The notes under the pieces were generated by a model. It ran no database searches, was not told the DNA's origin, and saw only the letters and a program-made list of their open reading frames with translations. Positions 26,800 to 36,789 of a stretch of 64,000 nucleotides of DNA are shown one piece after another. Origin of the DNA: Polynucleobacter sp. CS-Odin-A6 (GTDB taxonomy: Bacteria; Pseudomonadota; Gammaproteobacteria; Burkholderiales; Burkholderiaceae); contig NZ_JACVPD010000002.1 in the NCBI RefSeq assembly GCF_018882095.1, forward strand, positions 310,001 through 374,000, given 5' to 3'. A program made the translations under genes and the position numbers. Within the stretch, counting starts at the first letter, position 1. Each line of letters begins with the position of its first letter.

Positions 26800-27866
26800 G
26801 CGAGCTTCTGCATGACTCTCACATCATTCGGACCTGGTATGAAATTGCTGTCAATGCACTAACTACGCGGGCTACTGATATCCATATTGAGGCAAGATCT
26901 CAAGAAACAGTAGTGCGGGTGAGAATAGATGGTCGCCTTGCATTACAAAACCAATATCCGATTGATTTGCACGAGCGTCTAATTACACGCATCAAAATAT
27001 TAGCTCGTCTTGATATTGCAGAAAAGCGTCTACCTCAAGACGGGCGCCTGGCTATTGGCCATGACTTTAGCCATCCCAATATCGATTGCCGGGTATCCAT
27101 CCTTCCTACTTTGCATGGCGAAAAGGCGGTAATCCGCATACTGCCTAGCCGCCTGGACGAGCTTGCGCTAGATCAAATCGGACTGCTTCCAGAGCAACTC
27201 GAGATATTTCACACTGCCATTCATCAGACCAATGGCTTAATTTTGGTGACAGGGCCTACAGGCAGCGGTAAGACACGCACCTTATATAGCTGCCTGAGTG
27301 CATTAAACCAAGTGCAACGTAATATTTGCTCTGTAGAGGATCCCATCGAAATCCGCCTTCCAGGTATCAATCAAGTTGCCTATCACCCAAAAGCGGGTTT
27401 AGATTTCCCTACTATTATTCGCGCCCTATTGCGCCAAGACCCTGACGTCATCATGATTGGTGAAATACGCGATGCCGCAAGTGCACAGCTCGCCATTCAA
27501 GCAGCACAAACAGGTCATTTGGTTCTCAGCACCTTGCATACACGCAATGCAATTGGAGCTCTCAGTCGACTCAACAGCTTGGGCATAGACCAAGAGTCCA
27601 TTGAGTCCTGCCTGCGCTGTGTAAGCTCTCAAAGACTTGTCCGTAAACGCTGTGAACAGTGCCATCAGATTCCTAAGCGAGCTCCTTGCCATCTTTGCAA
27701 AGGTTCGGGATATTTTGGTCGCATTGGTGTTCATGAAGTTTTAGGCAGCAAACACTTACTGGAATCAAGTCACCCTCTGGATATTTACTCCGCAGGCATG
27801 GAATCAGTTAAAACAGGTTTAATCGACCAGATCTCTTTAAATTCAGAGCTGGGCACTTGGCATTAA
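26796..27866 (+). CDS. Short GspE/PilB-family assembly ATPase
   Basis: Powers pseudopilus or type IV pilus extension. 356 residues: it starts almost at the N2/ATPase core (TRATDIHIEARS) and lacks the N-terminal N1 domain of the usual 500-570-residue proteins. Walker A GPTGSGKT, Asp box, Walker B DPDVIMIGEIRD and the His box LVLSTLHTRNA are intact. A tetracysteine zinc motif near the C-terminus (CEQCHQ ... CHLCKGSGYFGR) marks it as GspE/PilB, not PilT. Start is TTG overlapping the CorC-like stop. First of three compact pilus/secretion genes. Confidence 0.9.
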   Translation: MSELLHDSHIIRTWYEIAVNALTTRATDIHIEARSQETVVRVRIDGRLALQNQYPIDLHERLITRIKILARLDIAEKRLPQDGRLAIGHDFSHPNIDCRVSILPTLHGEKAVIRILPSRLDELALDQIGLLPEQLEIFHTAIHQTNGLILVTGPTGSGKTRTLYSCLSALNQVQRNICSVEDPIEIRLPGINQVAYHPKAGLDFPTIIRALLRQDPDVIMIGEIRDAASAQLAIQAAQTGHLVLSTLHTRNAIGALSRLNSLGIDQESIESCLRCVSSQRLVRKRCEQCHQIPKRAPCHLCKGSGYFGRIGVHEVLGSKHLLESSHPLDIYSAGMESVKTGLIDQISLNSELGTWH

Positions 27867-28930
27867 TGGGAATATTTTTTAATCAAAGACTCAGTCAGTC
27901 TGAGCAACTGCATTTCGCAGAACAAATGCTCTCCCTTCTTCAGGCTGGGCTCCCCTTGCTAAATGCCATTGCGCTATTAATTCAGTCTGCACCAAAATCT
28001 TGGCAGGCATGGTTAGAAGAGATCCGCTCTCTTCTTCAAAAGGGGCATAGTTTTTCTTTTTGCTTGAGTGCGCAAGATGGAAAATTTTCCCCAGAATTTT
28101 CAAACCTCATTAGAGTCAGTGAGCGATCGGGCGATCTAGGTTTAGCGCTTCGGACAATTTCCGCGCAACTGGAAGCACAAATAGAATTGCGCAGAAAAGT
28201 CCAGCAGTCTCTGACTTATCCTATGATCACTTTAGCCACCTCTTTCTTGCTGGTAATAGTAATGATGGTTTGGGTTGTGCCCGTTTTTAAGGAGGTCTTT
28301 GGACATTTTCAGGCGGAGCTGCCAGCGCCCACCAGAATACTCATTGTCATTTCTTCGGGTATCCAGGATTACTACTTAGAATTAGTGACAGCCACTCTAA
28401 TTCTAAGTGCTGGCTTTCTATATGCATGGCTCAAATCCAGCGCACTCCAAAAGTCCTGTGATGCTCTCTTCTTGAGGATTCCATTTTTGGGGAATTTGTT
28501 TAGACTGGCAACGCTCAGCCATTGGTGTCGAACTTTAGGTCATTTATTGGAAACTGGCTTACCTCTGCCAGATGCGCTAAGAGTTACTGCGCAATCTTCT
28601 AATCACTGGGTAAGCCATGACTTTAGTGCTGAAATATTTAAACATCTGACTCGTGGATGGCCTTTGGGTGAGTCTCTTAAACGAGCAGACCCAAAGTCAC
28701 GCCTACTTGATGTAGAGACCCTATTACTACTTCATATTGGCGCTGAAAGTGGCGGATTGGCTGAGATGCTAAATAAGCGTGCTACTACTTTAGGCTCACA
28801 GTTGAGCAGTCAACTAAATACCCTTAGTCAGAGCCTAGAGCCTGCACTGATTCTTTTTGTTGGAGTCATCATTGGCACTTTAGTCATAATCCTCTATCTA
28901 CCCATCTTTAATTTAGGGCAAATTGTTTAA
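27866..28930 (+). CDS. GspF/PilC-family inner-membrane platform protein
   Basis: Platform on which pilins are assembled. 354 residues from ATG 27866, whose A is the last base of the upstream TAA; a TTG at 27857 is an alternative. Two T2SSF domains (about residues 15-135 and 215-340) each lead to membrane helices (LVIVMMVWVVPVF; LILFVGVIIGTLVIILYLP). Somewhat shorter than the 400-residue norm at the N-terminus. Stop and next start overlap (TAATG). Confidence 0.9.
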   Translation: MGIFFNQRLSQSEQLHFAEQMLSLLQAGLPLLNAIALLIQSAPKSWQAWLEEIRSLLQKGHSFSFCLSAQDGKFSPEFSNLIRVSERSGDLGLALRTISAQLEAQIELRRKVQQSLTYPMITLATSFLLVIVMMVWVVPVFKEVFGHFQAELPAPTRILIVISSGIQDYYLELVTATLILSAGFLYAWLKSSALQKSCDALFLRIPFLGNLFRLATLSHWCRTLGHLLETGLPLPDALRVTAQSSNHWVSHDFSAEIFKHLTRGWPLGESLKRADPKSRLLDVETLLLLHIGAESGGLAEMLNKRATTLGSQLSSQLNTLSQSLEPALILFVGVIIGTLVIILYLPIFNLGQIV

Positions 28931-29430
28931 TGGATCCCAAAGCCATCATTTGGATAATGAAATCCTTTTTGATCTTGGCCTTGCTTTACTTGGCCTATGT
29001 TGATTGGCGTACTTTTCGCTTGCCCAATGTCATTACACTGCCCTTGATCTTTTTAGGCATCGTTTTTAATTGCGTTTCAGACCTCTCCCTCACATCCCCG
29101 GCTTCAGCCTTACTTGGGGGGATTCTGGGTTATGGATCACTGTGGGCATTAAATGCTGGCTATCGTCTGCTCAAAAATCGCAATGGTATTGGCATGGGTG
29201 ATGCAAAACTCTTAGCAGCCTTGGGCGCTTGGTTAGGTTTGCACTCTCTACCTACCATTCTCCTGATCGCCTCTATCACGGGGCTTATTGGTGGCATCGT
29301 TTGGCTCAAATGGAATCGGCACAATGTTGGGAACGCATTCCCTTTTGGCCCATTTCTAGCTTTTGCTGGCATCATTGAATTGCTATGGCCTCAACTCATT
29401 CAGACTTTGATCCTACCCAGACTGATTTAA
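28930..29430 (+). CDS. Short prepilin peptidase (A24), no methyltransferase domain
   Basis: 166 residues with about five helices and the two catalytic aspartates of the GXGD aspartyl proteases: Asp25 in AYVDWRTFRLPN and Asp91 in GIGMGDAKLL. Full-length PilD/GspO is about 260-290 residues with an N-terminal cytoplasmic N-methyltransferase domain carrying CxxC pairs; that part is absent. So it may cleave prepilins without methylating them. Overlaps coaE by 46 bp. Confidence 0.85.
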   Translation: MDPKAIIWIMKSFLILALLYLAYVDWRTFRLPNVITLPLIFLGIVFNCVSDLSLTSPASALLGGILGYGSLWALNAGYRLLKNRNGIGMGDAKLLAALGAWLGLHSLPTILLIASITGLIGGIVWLKWNRHNVGNAFPFGPFLAFAGIIELLWPQLIQTLILPRLI

Positions 29431-30047
29431 AAGCTTTAAAAGGGAAAATACCCTTGATTGGCTTAACTGGTGGCATTGGTTCCGGCAAGACTGCCGTCAG
29501 CGACTTGCTAGGAGAGCTTGGAGCTGGAATTATTGATACAGACCTGATTTCTCATCACATTACCTCCTCTGGCGGTAAAGCAGTTACATTGATTACCGAG
29601 GCATTTGGATCTGAATTCATTGATCCTCAAGGCGCTCTGGATCGCCCTAAAATGCGCACCCTCGTCTTTTCAGATCCCAAAGCTAGGCAAACGTTAGAGC
29701 AAATTACTCACCCTTTGATTCAGCAAGAAACGGCAAAAAACGCTTTTAAACTAGCAAAACTCGGGGTTCCTTACCTAGTTTTTGTTGTTCCCCTCCTTAT
29801 TGAATCCGGCTCATGGATAAAACTGATTGACCATCTAGTGGTGGTAGATTGCCCAGAAGAAACTCAAATAAAAAGAGTGATGCAGCGCAGCAATATGACT
29901 CGATCAGAGGTAGAAAATGTCCTTAAAGCACAAACCACCCGAGAGATCCGTCTAGCCGCCGCTGATGCCGTGATTAAAAATCAAGGCAGCCTGGAAGATC
30001 TCAAATCTGAGGTTTTCCATCTGCACCAACAATTGCTCAGAATTTAG
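29385..30047 (+). CDS. coaE: Dephospho-CoA kinase
   Basis: Last step of CoA synthesis. P-loop GLTGGIGSGKTAVSDLL, then DTDLISH and LIESGSW; LID-like QRSNMTRSEVENVL. 220 residues; from ATG 29385 there are about 24 residues before the P-loop core, more than in E. coli. The start lies inside the peptidase gene (46-bp overlap); TTG at 29453 (LIGLTGG) is a possible alternative. pilB-pilC-pilD-coaE-zapD is a familiar gammaproteobacterial and betaproteobacterial order. Confidence 0.95.
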   Translation: MASTHSDFDPTQTDLKALKGKIPLIGLTGGIGSGKTAVSDLLGELGAGIIDTDLISHHITSSGGKAVTLITEAFGSEFIDPQGALDRPKMRTLVFSDPKARQTLEQITHPLIQQETAKNAFKLAKLGVPYLVFVVPLLIESGSWIKLIDHLVVVDCPEETQIKRVMQRSNMTRSEVENVLKAQTTREIRLAAADAVIKNQGSLEDLKSEVFHLHQQLLRI

Positions 30048-30082
30048 GGAGAGCCCCTGAGTTCGTCATAGAATGTAGGCTT

Positions 30083-30835
30083 GTGATCGTCTACGAATAT
30101 CCTTTCAATGAATTAGTCCGAAGCATGCTTCGGCTAGAGTACTTGTTCGCCCGCTTTAATCACTTCCTAAGATCTGATGATCCCGAGCTCCATCACAATG
30201 CAATTGCGATGTTATTTGATTTGGGCGACATTGGCTCTCGAGGTGACATTAAGTCTTTGTTGCTCAAAGAATTCGAACGTCAAAAATATACTTTGCAGGG
30301 CTTGAAGTCCTCTCAAAAAGTAGATCAGGAGGCGCTTTCACAAACGCTTACTGAAATTGATAAGGCTGCATTGAGTATTAATCAGTCGATGGGTAAGCCT
30401 AATGCGGTGATTAGCGAAAGTGAATGGTTGAATGCTATTCGAACGCGCTTAAATATTCCGGGTGGAACTAGTCCAATTGATTTACCAAGCTACCATGCTT
30501 GGAAAAATACTCCCTCGACTCAACGCAGGGAGTTATTAGAAAAATACATTGCGCCACTTTTACCATGGCAAGAAGCTTGTCAAATTTTCTTACGTCTACT
30601 CCGCCAATCTGGTGAAGCCAAGGATGTTGTTGGACATCAAGGCTCTTATCAACAAGCACCCTCCGGCAAGGTGTATCAACTGATGCGCATTGCCGTAGAG
30701 GATGACACCCTCTTTTCTGAGATCAGTGCTAATAAATACTTGCTATCCATTCGATTTCTAAAAGCAGATCGCGATAAAAAACCTCAGCTTCTCAATGAGG
30801 ATGTGCCTTTTAGACTTACCCTCTGCCAGTTCTAA
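30083..30835 (+). CDS. zapD: Cell-division protein ZapD (DUF1342)
   Basis: Cross-links FtsZ filaments at the division ring. 250 residues, GTG start at 30083. Conserved N-terminal segment YEYPFNELVRSMLRLEYLF and central GKPNAVISESEWLNAIRTR, mostly alpha-helical then a beta domain with RLLRQSGEAKDVVGHQGSYQQ. Follows coaE by 35 bp. Its stop shares bases with the convergent mutT stop. Confidence 0.95.
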   Translation: MIVYEYPFNELVRSMLRLEYLFARFNHFLRSDDPELHHNAIAMLFDLGDIGSRGDIKSLLLKEFERQKYTLQGLKSSQKVDQEALSQTLTEIDKAALSINQSMGKPNAVISESEWLNAIRTRLNIPGGTSPIDLPSYHAWKNTPSTQRRELLEKYIAPLLPWQEACQIFLRLLRQSGEAKDVVGHQGSYQQAPSGKVYQLMRIAVEDDTLFSEISANKYLLSIRFLKADRDKKPQLLNEDVPFRLTLCQF

Positions 30836-31251
30836 GCCCTTAGTAGTCTGAGCTTTTCGAGCATTGGCCATGCCGCTGGCAATAAGGGCTCCACTGTTGG
30901 AACTGCATCTCCGAGTAACTGCCAAGAAAGTAACTGTCCTTCGCATCCCATCGGTACCCCATTCCATTGCCGAATAATGCTGACATGTAAACGAACATAA
31001 GCATGTGGATAATCGTGTTCTAAAACAACTAACTCTTCGCTAGACTCAATTTCAATTCCAAGCTCTTCCCTTAATTCGCGTTTGAGCGCTGCAAATACAG
31101 ATTCACCACTTTCAATTTTGCCGCCCGGAACTTCCCAGTAGCCTGCATAAGGTTTACCCTCTGGACGCTGGCCCAAGAGGTAGCGCCCCTCTGCATCCAA
31201 TAAGATCCCAGCGGCAACTTCGGTAACGGGACGATTCAATTCACTCATCAA
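30832..31251 (-). CDS. mutT: Nudix 8-oxo-dGTP diphosphatase
   Basis: 139 residues, MutT size. Nudix box GGKIESGESVFAALKRELREELGI matches the consensus. Begins VTEVAAGILLDAEGRYLLGQRP, the usual MutT opening, and contains GYWEVPGGK. Removes oxidised nucleotides from the pool; in Betaproteobacteria it is commonly found between argJ and coaE/zapD as here. Last gene of the secA-argJ-DUF815-mutT run. Confidence 0.9.
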   Translation of the reverse strand: MMSELNRPVTEVAAGILLDAEGRYLLGQRPEGKPYAGYWEVPGGKIESGESVFAALKRELREELGIEIESSEELVVLEHDYPHAYVRLHVSIIRQWNGVPMGCEGQLLSWQLLGDAVPTVEPLLPAAWPMLEKLRLLRA

Positions 31252-31263
31252 AAAAATAAATAC

Positions 31264-32124
31264 CTAAACAGTATGTGACCCAGCCCAGTGCTTCGCGAAC
31301 TGCCAAGCTACTCGGCCAGAACGTGAACCACGCTCTAATGCCCAAACCAATGCCTCAGCTCGCGCATCTTCTATCTGCGAATCACTTAAACTAAAATGGC
31401 GTAACCAATGGGCAACGATTTCCAAATACTCATCCTGTTTAGGCGGATAGAAAGAGAGCCACAAACCAAAACGCTCTGACAGTGAAATCTTTTCTTCAAC
31501 TACTTCGCCCGGGTGAATTTCTCCATCATCACTATGAGAGTAGCTCAGATTGTCTTTCATATGCTCAGGCAATAGGTGACGACGGTTTGATGTGGCGTAG
31601 ATCAAAATATTATCGACTTGGGCGGATACCGAACCATCCAATGCGGACTTCATAGCCTTATATCCAGACTCACCGTCTTCAAAGGAAAGATCGTCGCAGA
31701 AAATAATGAATCGCTCAGGCCGATCACCCAGCAAGTCAGTAATATCAGCTAAGTCTGCTAGATGTTCTTTTTCTACTTCAACTAAACGCAGTCCCTGAGT
31801 AGCAAACTCATGCAAGCTCGCTTTAATGAGCGAAGACTTGCCTGTACCTCGTGCACCTGTGAGCAAAATATTATTTGCTGGTTTCTTTTGAATGAAGTTC
31901 TTAGTATTGTCACGAATCGCATCGCGTTGACGATCAATATTTTTCAGATCTTCAAAGCTAATATCTGCTACATGTTTGACCGGCTGCAGAAATCCAATGC
32001 TACCAAAGATACTGTCACGTCGACGCCATCTAAATGCAGTGGAAGACTGCCACTGCTCTTCAGTTAACTGCTTTGGTAGAAATGTTTCCAAATGGCTCAG
32101 GAGCTGGTCTAGTTTTTCATTCAT
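31264..32124 (-). CDS. DUF815 AAA+-like ATP-binding protein
   Basis: 286 residues. Walker A TGARGTGKSSL (about residues 108-118), Walker B-like RFIIFCDDLSFE, a sensor-1 stretch NILIYATSNRRHLLPE and an arginine-rich C-terminus (GSRSGRVAWQFAKHW). The family is widespread and uncharacterised; no partner can be read. Sits 12 bp after argJ and 12 bp before mutT on the same strand, a conserved grouping in my recollection. Confidence 0.85.
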   Translation of the reverse strand: MNEKLDQLLSHLETFLPKQLTEEQWQSSTAFRWRRRDSIFGSIGFLQPVKHVADISFEDLKNIDRQRDAIRDNTKNFIQKKPANNILLTGARGTGKSSLIKASLHEFATQGLRLVEVEKEHLADLADITDLLGDRPERFIIFCDDLSFEDGESGYKAMKSALDGSVSAQVDNILIYATSNRRHLLPEHMKDNLSYSHSDDGEIHPGEVVEEKISLSERFGLWLSFYPPKQDEYLEIVAHWLRHFSLSDSQIEDARAEALVWALERGSRSGRVAWQFAKHWAGSHTV

Positions 32125-32135
32125 CTCATGTTTTC

Positions 32136-33371
32136 CTATGAGCGGTAGTCAGCATTAATGGAAACGTAGTCATGTGATAGGTCGCAAGTCCACATGGTCT
32201 GTTTTGCTGATCCACGACCCAAGTCAATTTTGACGGTGATTTCTGCTGCCTGCATCACTCTTTGACCATCAGCCTCTTGATACTCAGGATTGCGGCCACC
32301 ATTCTTAGCCACCCACACATCACCAAGCCACATTTGCACTTGGTTTACGTCAAGATCAGTGATACCAGCGTAACCAATAGCAGCAAGTATGCGGCCCAGA
32401 TTGGGGTCACTAGCGAAGAAGGCGGTTTTTACCAATGGTGAGTGAGCTACCGCCTCAGCAACCAATCGACACTCTTTCTCCGTCTTGCCGCCCTGTACAT
32501 CAATCGTAATAAATTTAGTGGCACCCTCGCCATCACGCACGATCATTTGTGCTAGTTTGCGTGCAAGCTCTATTAAAGCAGTCCTTACCAGGCCATAACT
32601 AGGGTCATCAGTAGATTGAATCTGCACTGATGATTGGCCTGTTGCAATTATGATGAAAGAATCATTCGTTGAAGTATCACCATCTATTGTGATCGCATTA
32701 AATGATTGATCTGCAACTTCACGCGTCAAACTGGCCAACAAACCCGGTGCAAAGCCAGCATCCATTGCAATGAAGCCCAGCATAGTCGCCATATTCGGAT
32801 GAATCATGCCTGCACCTTTGCAGATGCCGGTCATGGTGACAAGACCTAACGGCGTCTCCACTGCCAAAGAACTGGCTTTAGGCTGCGTATCGGTTGTCAT
32901 GATGGCTTCTGCAGCATCAAACCATAGATCTTCACCTAAATTAGCAACTGCCTTCGGCAACGCATCAATCAATTTAGCAATCGGTAAGGGCTCTAAAATT
33001 ACGCCTGTAGAAAAGGGGAGAATCTGCTCAGGGTTCAGCTGTAACTCTTTCGCAAGTGCAGCGCAAGTTGCTAGGGCATCTTTCATACCCTGATCACCTG
33101 TTCCTGCATTCGCATTACCAGTATTCACTACCAAAGCGCGAATCTCCCCCTTAGTGCCATCATGGGCTAGATGCTCTCGGCAAACCTGAACTGGTGCAGC
33201 GCAAAAACGGTTTAAGGTAAAGACACCTGCGACTTGGGAGCCAGCAGCCAAAGTCATTACCAGTAGATCTTTGCGATTGGCCTTTTTAATACCGGCTTCT
33301 GCAATACCCATCTGAAAGCCTTTGATAGGCTTCAGCTGATCTTTTAGGGGGGGTGGTAGGTTAACTGTCAT
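32136..33371 (-). CDS. argJ: Bifunctional ornithine acetyltransferase / N-acetylglutamate synthase
   Basis: Recycles the acetyl group in arginine synthesis. 411 residues from ATG 33371 ([19 protein letters not shown]); an in-frame extension back to 33434 is not family-like, though the Shine-Dalgarno before 33371 is weak. The self-cleavage/nucleophile site [12 protein letters not shown] is intact (Ala-Thr bond), so alpha and beta chains should form. C-terminal [15 protein letters not shown] and GDTSTNDSF are conserved. Follows secA by 67 bp. Confidence 0.95.
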   Translation of the reverse strand: MTVNLPPPLKDQLKPIKGFQMGIAEAGIKKANRKDLLVMTLAAGSQVAGVFTLNRFCAAPVQVCREHLAHDGTKGEIRALVVNTGNANAGTGDQGMKDALATCAALAKELQLNPEQILPFSTGVILEPLPIAKLIDALPKAVANLGEDLWFDAAEAIMTTDTQPKASSLAVETPLGLVTMTGICKGAGMIHPNMATMLGFIAMDAGFAPGLLASLTREVADQSFNAITIDGDTSTNDSFIIIATGQSSVQIQSTDDPSYGLVRTALIELARKLAQMIVRDGEGATKFITIDVQGGKTEKECRLVAEAVAHSPLVKTAFFASDPNLGRILAAIGYAGITDLDVNQVQMWLGDVWVAKNGGRNPEYQEADGQRVMQAAEITVKIDLGRGSAKQTMWTCDLSHDYVSINADYRS

Positions 33372-33438
33372 GATCTGACAATTGTAGATGAGGCCCTGCA
33401 GAGCTGCAGAATTCGGCAGCTCTTTGACAATCAATAGA

Positions 33439-36204
33439 CTAACTTAATGCGCCGCAACAGTTCTTATATTTCTTACCGCTGCCACAGGTACAAGGATCAT
33501 TTCGACCAATCTTGGGCCCTGTACGCAGTGGTGCTGGCGCAATTTCAATTGCTGCACCACGATCACCTGTTGAGCCGGCAACCTCAAGGTCTGGATCTGA
33601 ATGTTGGTATTGGACATCTGAGAGCTTAGCTAAATCTTCATTGATGGATTCAGAGGCTTCATCCAACTCACTCGCACTCCGAATTTGTACCGTCATGATA
33701 CTTTTCGTCACATCACTCTTGATGACATTTAATAATTCACCGTAAAGCTCGAATGCTTCGCGACGGTATTCTTGTTTTGGATCTTTTTGAGCGTAGCCAC
33801 GCAAATGAATGCCTTGACGCAAATGATCCAAGGCCGCCAAATGCTCCCGCCAATGGGTATCTAGGCTGTAAAGCAAAACAGATCTCTCAAATCCGGCAAA
33901 GGAAGCACGACCGGAGAGCTCGACTTTCGCATCATAGACTTCTTTTGCGGCCTGCAATACGTACTCAATAATCTGCCCGTCTTCCATCGAGGCAGCACTC
34001 TCAACCCAATTTTTCAGGTCGATCGTTAAACCCCAGTCATTCGCCAATATATTCTCAAGCCCTGCTAAATCCCATTGCTCTTCCATCGACTCAGGCGGAA
34101 CATACAAGCCACAAATAGTACGCAGGATGTCTTCACGCAAATTAGCAATCAATTCGCCAACATCGTCGCTTTCTAAAACTTCATTTCTGAGGCGATAGGT
34201 TTCTTTACGCTGGTCATTGGCAACGTCGTCGTACTCTAATAACTGCTTACGAATATCAAAGTTACGACCTTCAACCTTGCGCTGAGCAGACTCAATCGAG
34301 CGAGTCACCATGCCGGCCTCGATAGGCTCTCCATCCGGCATTTTGAGGCGATCCATGACTGCGCGCAGACGATCTCCAGCAAAAATACGTAAGAGGGCAT
34401 CATCCAAGGAAAGATAGAAGCGGGAAGAGCCGGGGTCGCCTTGACGACCTGCACGACCACGCAGTTGATTATCAATGCGGCGACTTTCGTGGCGCTCCGT
34501 ACCAATAATATGTAATCCGCCAGCAGCTAAAACCTCATCATGCAGACTTTGCCATTCGTCTTGCAAAATCTTAATTTTGCTAGCCTTCTCAGCCTCTTGG
34601 AGCTGGTCATCCGCCTGGATTAAAGAAGATTGTTTACCTACATTACCACCCAACACAATATCTGTACCACGACCAGCCATATTGGTGGCAATCGTAATCA
34701 TCTTCGGTCTACCAGCCTGAGCAATGATTTCCGCTTCACGAGCGTGCTGTTTGGCATTTAAGACTCGATGTGGCAATTCACGCTGATCTAGTAGGCTCGC
34801 AATTAACTCAGAGTTTTCAATCGAGGTAGTGCCAACCAGTACTGGCTGACCACGTTTAAAGCAGTCATCAATATCTTTGATCACTGCGTCGTAACGCTCG
34901 CGTGAAGTCTTGTAAATTTGATCTTGCCGATCTTTTCTTTGACTTAGGCGATTCGGTGGAATGACTACAGTCTCAAGGCTATAAATTTCCTTAAACTCGT
35001 ATGCTTCCGTATCAGCAGTACCGGTCATACCGGCCAATTTGCCATACATCCGGAAATAGTTCTGGAAGGTAATTGAGGCTAAGGTCTGGTTCTCATTCTG
35101 GATCTGTACACCCTCTTTTGCCTCAACCGCTTGATGCAAACCATCTGACCAACGACGACCCTGCATTAAGCGCCCTGTGAACTCATCAACAATAATGACT
35201 TCATTATTTTGGACTACATATTGTTGATCACGGTTGTATAGGGTGTGTGCACGCAAGGCTGCATACACATGGTGCATTAATGTAATGTTTTGGGGAGCAT
35301 ATAAAGATTCGCCATCGTTTAAAGCGCCAAGCTCAACTAAGACTGTCTCCGCCTTGTCATGACCGCGCTCAGTTAGATAGACTTGCTGGGACTTTTCATC
35401 TACCCAATAATCACCTGGCTTTTCAACACCAGTGCCATCGGCTTTTTCCTCGCCGATTTGACGCTCTAAATAAGCAGGCAATGCATTAATTTTGATGTAG
35501 AGATCCGTATGGTCTTCGGCTTGACCAGAAATAATCAATGGAGTGCGTGCCTCATCAATCAAGATCGAGTCCACCTCATCAACAATCGCATAAGCTAGCC
35601 CGCGCTGAACGCGCTGACCAAAGTCTTGCACCATATTATCGCGGAGGTAATCAAAGCCAAACTCATTATTGGTACCGTAAGTGATATCGGCAGCATAAGC
35701 CTCCTGCTTAGTGGCGTGCTCCATCTGCGATAAATTCACACCAACCTTCATGCCCAAGAAATTGTAGAGGGTTGACATCCACTCTGCATCTCGCTGAGCC
35801 AAGTAATCATTCACAGTAATTACATGAACACCCTGACCGCTTAATGCATTTAAATATACAGGCAGTGTTGCAGTTAAGGTCTTACCTTCACCTGTTCCCA
35901 TTTCCGCAATCTTGCCCTGATGCAATGCAAGACCACCCATCATCTGAGCATCAAAGTGACGCATCTTCATAACGCGAGTACTGGCCTCACGAACGACCGC
36001 AAAAGCTTCCGGAGCCAGGTCATCCAATGACTCACCAGCAGCCAAACGAGATTTGAACTCAGCAGTTTTTGCTTGCAGTGCAGCGTCATCCAAAGCTTGC
36101 AGGCTAGGCTCGAAAGCATTCACTTTAGCAACCGCTTTGCGATACTGTTTTATGAGGCGGTCGTTACGACTGCCGACCAAGGTTTTAAGAAGACCGATTA
36201 CCAT
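33439..36204 (-). CDS. secA: Preprotein translocase motor SecA
   Basis: ATPase that drives proteins through SecYEG. 921 residues, normal. Walker [18 protein letters not shown] box [49 protein letters not shown] (in two pieces here). The C-terminal tail carries the zinc/SecB-binding motif [15 protein letters not shown]. Divergent from dciA across 54 bp. Confidence 0.98.
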   Translation of the reverse strand: MVIGLLKTLVGSRNDRLIKQYRKAVAKVNAFEPSLQALDDAALQAKTAEFKSRLAAGESLDDLAPEAFAVVREASTRVMKMRHFDAQMMGGLALHQGKIAEMGTGEGKTLTATLPVYLNALSGQGVHVITVNDYLAQRDAEWMSTLYNFLGMKVGVNLSQMEHATKQEAYAADITYGTNNEFGFDYLRDNMVQDFGQRVQRGLAYAIVDEVDSILIDEARTPLIISGQAEDHTDLYIKINALPAYLERQIGEEKADGTGVEKPGDYWVDEKSQQVYLTERGHDKAETVLVELGALNDGESLYAPQNITLMHHVYAALRAHTLYNRDQQYVVQNNEVIIVDEFTGRLMQGRRWSDGLHQAVEAKEGVQIQNENQTLASITFQNYFRMYGKLAGMTGTADTEAYEFKEIYSLETVVIPPNRLSQRKDRQDQIYKTSRERYDAVIKDIDDCFKRGQPVLVGTTSIENSELIASLLDQRELPHRVLNAKQHAREAEIIAQAGRPKMITIATNMAGRGTDIVLGGNVGKQSSLIQADDQLQEAEKASKIKILQDEWQSLHDEVLAAGGLHIIGTERHESRRIDNQLRGRAGRQGDPGSSRFYLSLDDALLRIFAGDRLRAVMDRLKMPDGEPIEAGMVTRSIESAQRKVEGRNFDIRKQLLEYDDVANDQRKETYRLRNEVLESDDVGELIANLREDILRTICGLYVPPESMEEQWDLAGLENILANDWGLTIDLKNWVESAASMEDGQIIEYVLQAAKEVYDAKVELSGRASFAGFERSVLLYSLDTHWREHLAALDHLRQGIHLRGYAQKDPKQEYRREAFELYGELLNVIKSDVTKSIMTVQIRSASELDEASESINEDLAKLSDVQYQHSDPDLEVAGSTGDRGAAIEIAPAPLRTGPKIGRNDPCTCGSGKKYKNCCGALS

Positions 36205-36258
36205 GGGATATTGAAGTAAATTAAGACCTTGAGTTTATCACCCGTACCCTATTTTTAT

Positions 36259-36762
36259 ATGAACTTTTCCTCCAAACCTAAGCCTATGAAAGTAGCCCAT
36301 GACTGGCTGGACTACTTACGTGATTCCGAGGGGCTCGGTGGAATTTTGGCCAAAACGGAAGATCTAGCCAAACTCAAAGTGGCACTCAAGGCCGCTCTAT
36401 TTGAGTTGGATTTAGATCACTTAGCCTCAAAAATGGAAGTTGGATGGCGGACTGGCAGTCAAAATGAGCTATTTTTATTGGTGGGTGGGGCGAGCATTGC
36501 TACTCGACTTCAGCAAGTTTTACCTAGCTTAATCAATGGTTTAGCTAAGAATGGGGTGGTTTGTTCGGTTATTAAAGTACGCCTAAAGCCAGCACCAACT
36601 ACCTGGGACATTAAGCCGCGTGAAGGTCGCCAGGCGACAGAAAAAGCGAGGGGATTTAATGCGGTAGCAAGGGCATCTTGGGAGTCTTTGGTCGATAAGT
36701 TGGCTCCGGATTCCGACTTACGTAAGGCAGTTGAACGCCTTCTTCAAAACAAACCCAAGTAA
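36259..36762 (+). CDS. dciA: DciA-like (DUF721) protein
   Basis: About 167 residues; DciA proteins help load the replicative helicase DnaB in bacteria lacking DnaC. The DUF721-type N-terminal segment (VAHDWLDYLRDSEGLGGIL) and the later LFLLVGGASIATRLQQVLPSLINGL portion fit the family as found between secA and lpxC. Start is uncertain: TTG 36229, ATG 36259 and ATG 36286 are all in frame and none has a Shine-Dalgarno; ATG 36259 is chosen as a compromise. Convergent with lpxC. Confidence 0.75.
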   Translation: MNFSSKPKPMKVAHDWLDYLRDSEGLGGILAKTEDLAKLKVALKAALFELDLDHLASKMEVGWRTGSQNELFLLVGGASIATRLQQVLPSLINGLAKNGVVCSVIKVRLKPAPTTWDIKPREGRQATEKARGFNAVARASWESLVDKLAPDSDLRKAVERLLQNKPK

Positions 36763-36789
36763 AGATAGATAAAACCTCAGGAGGCGGTT

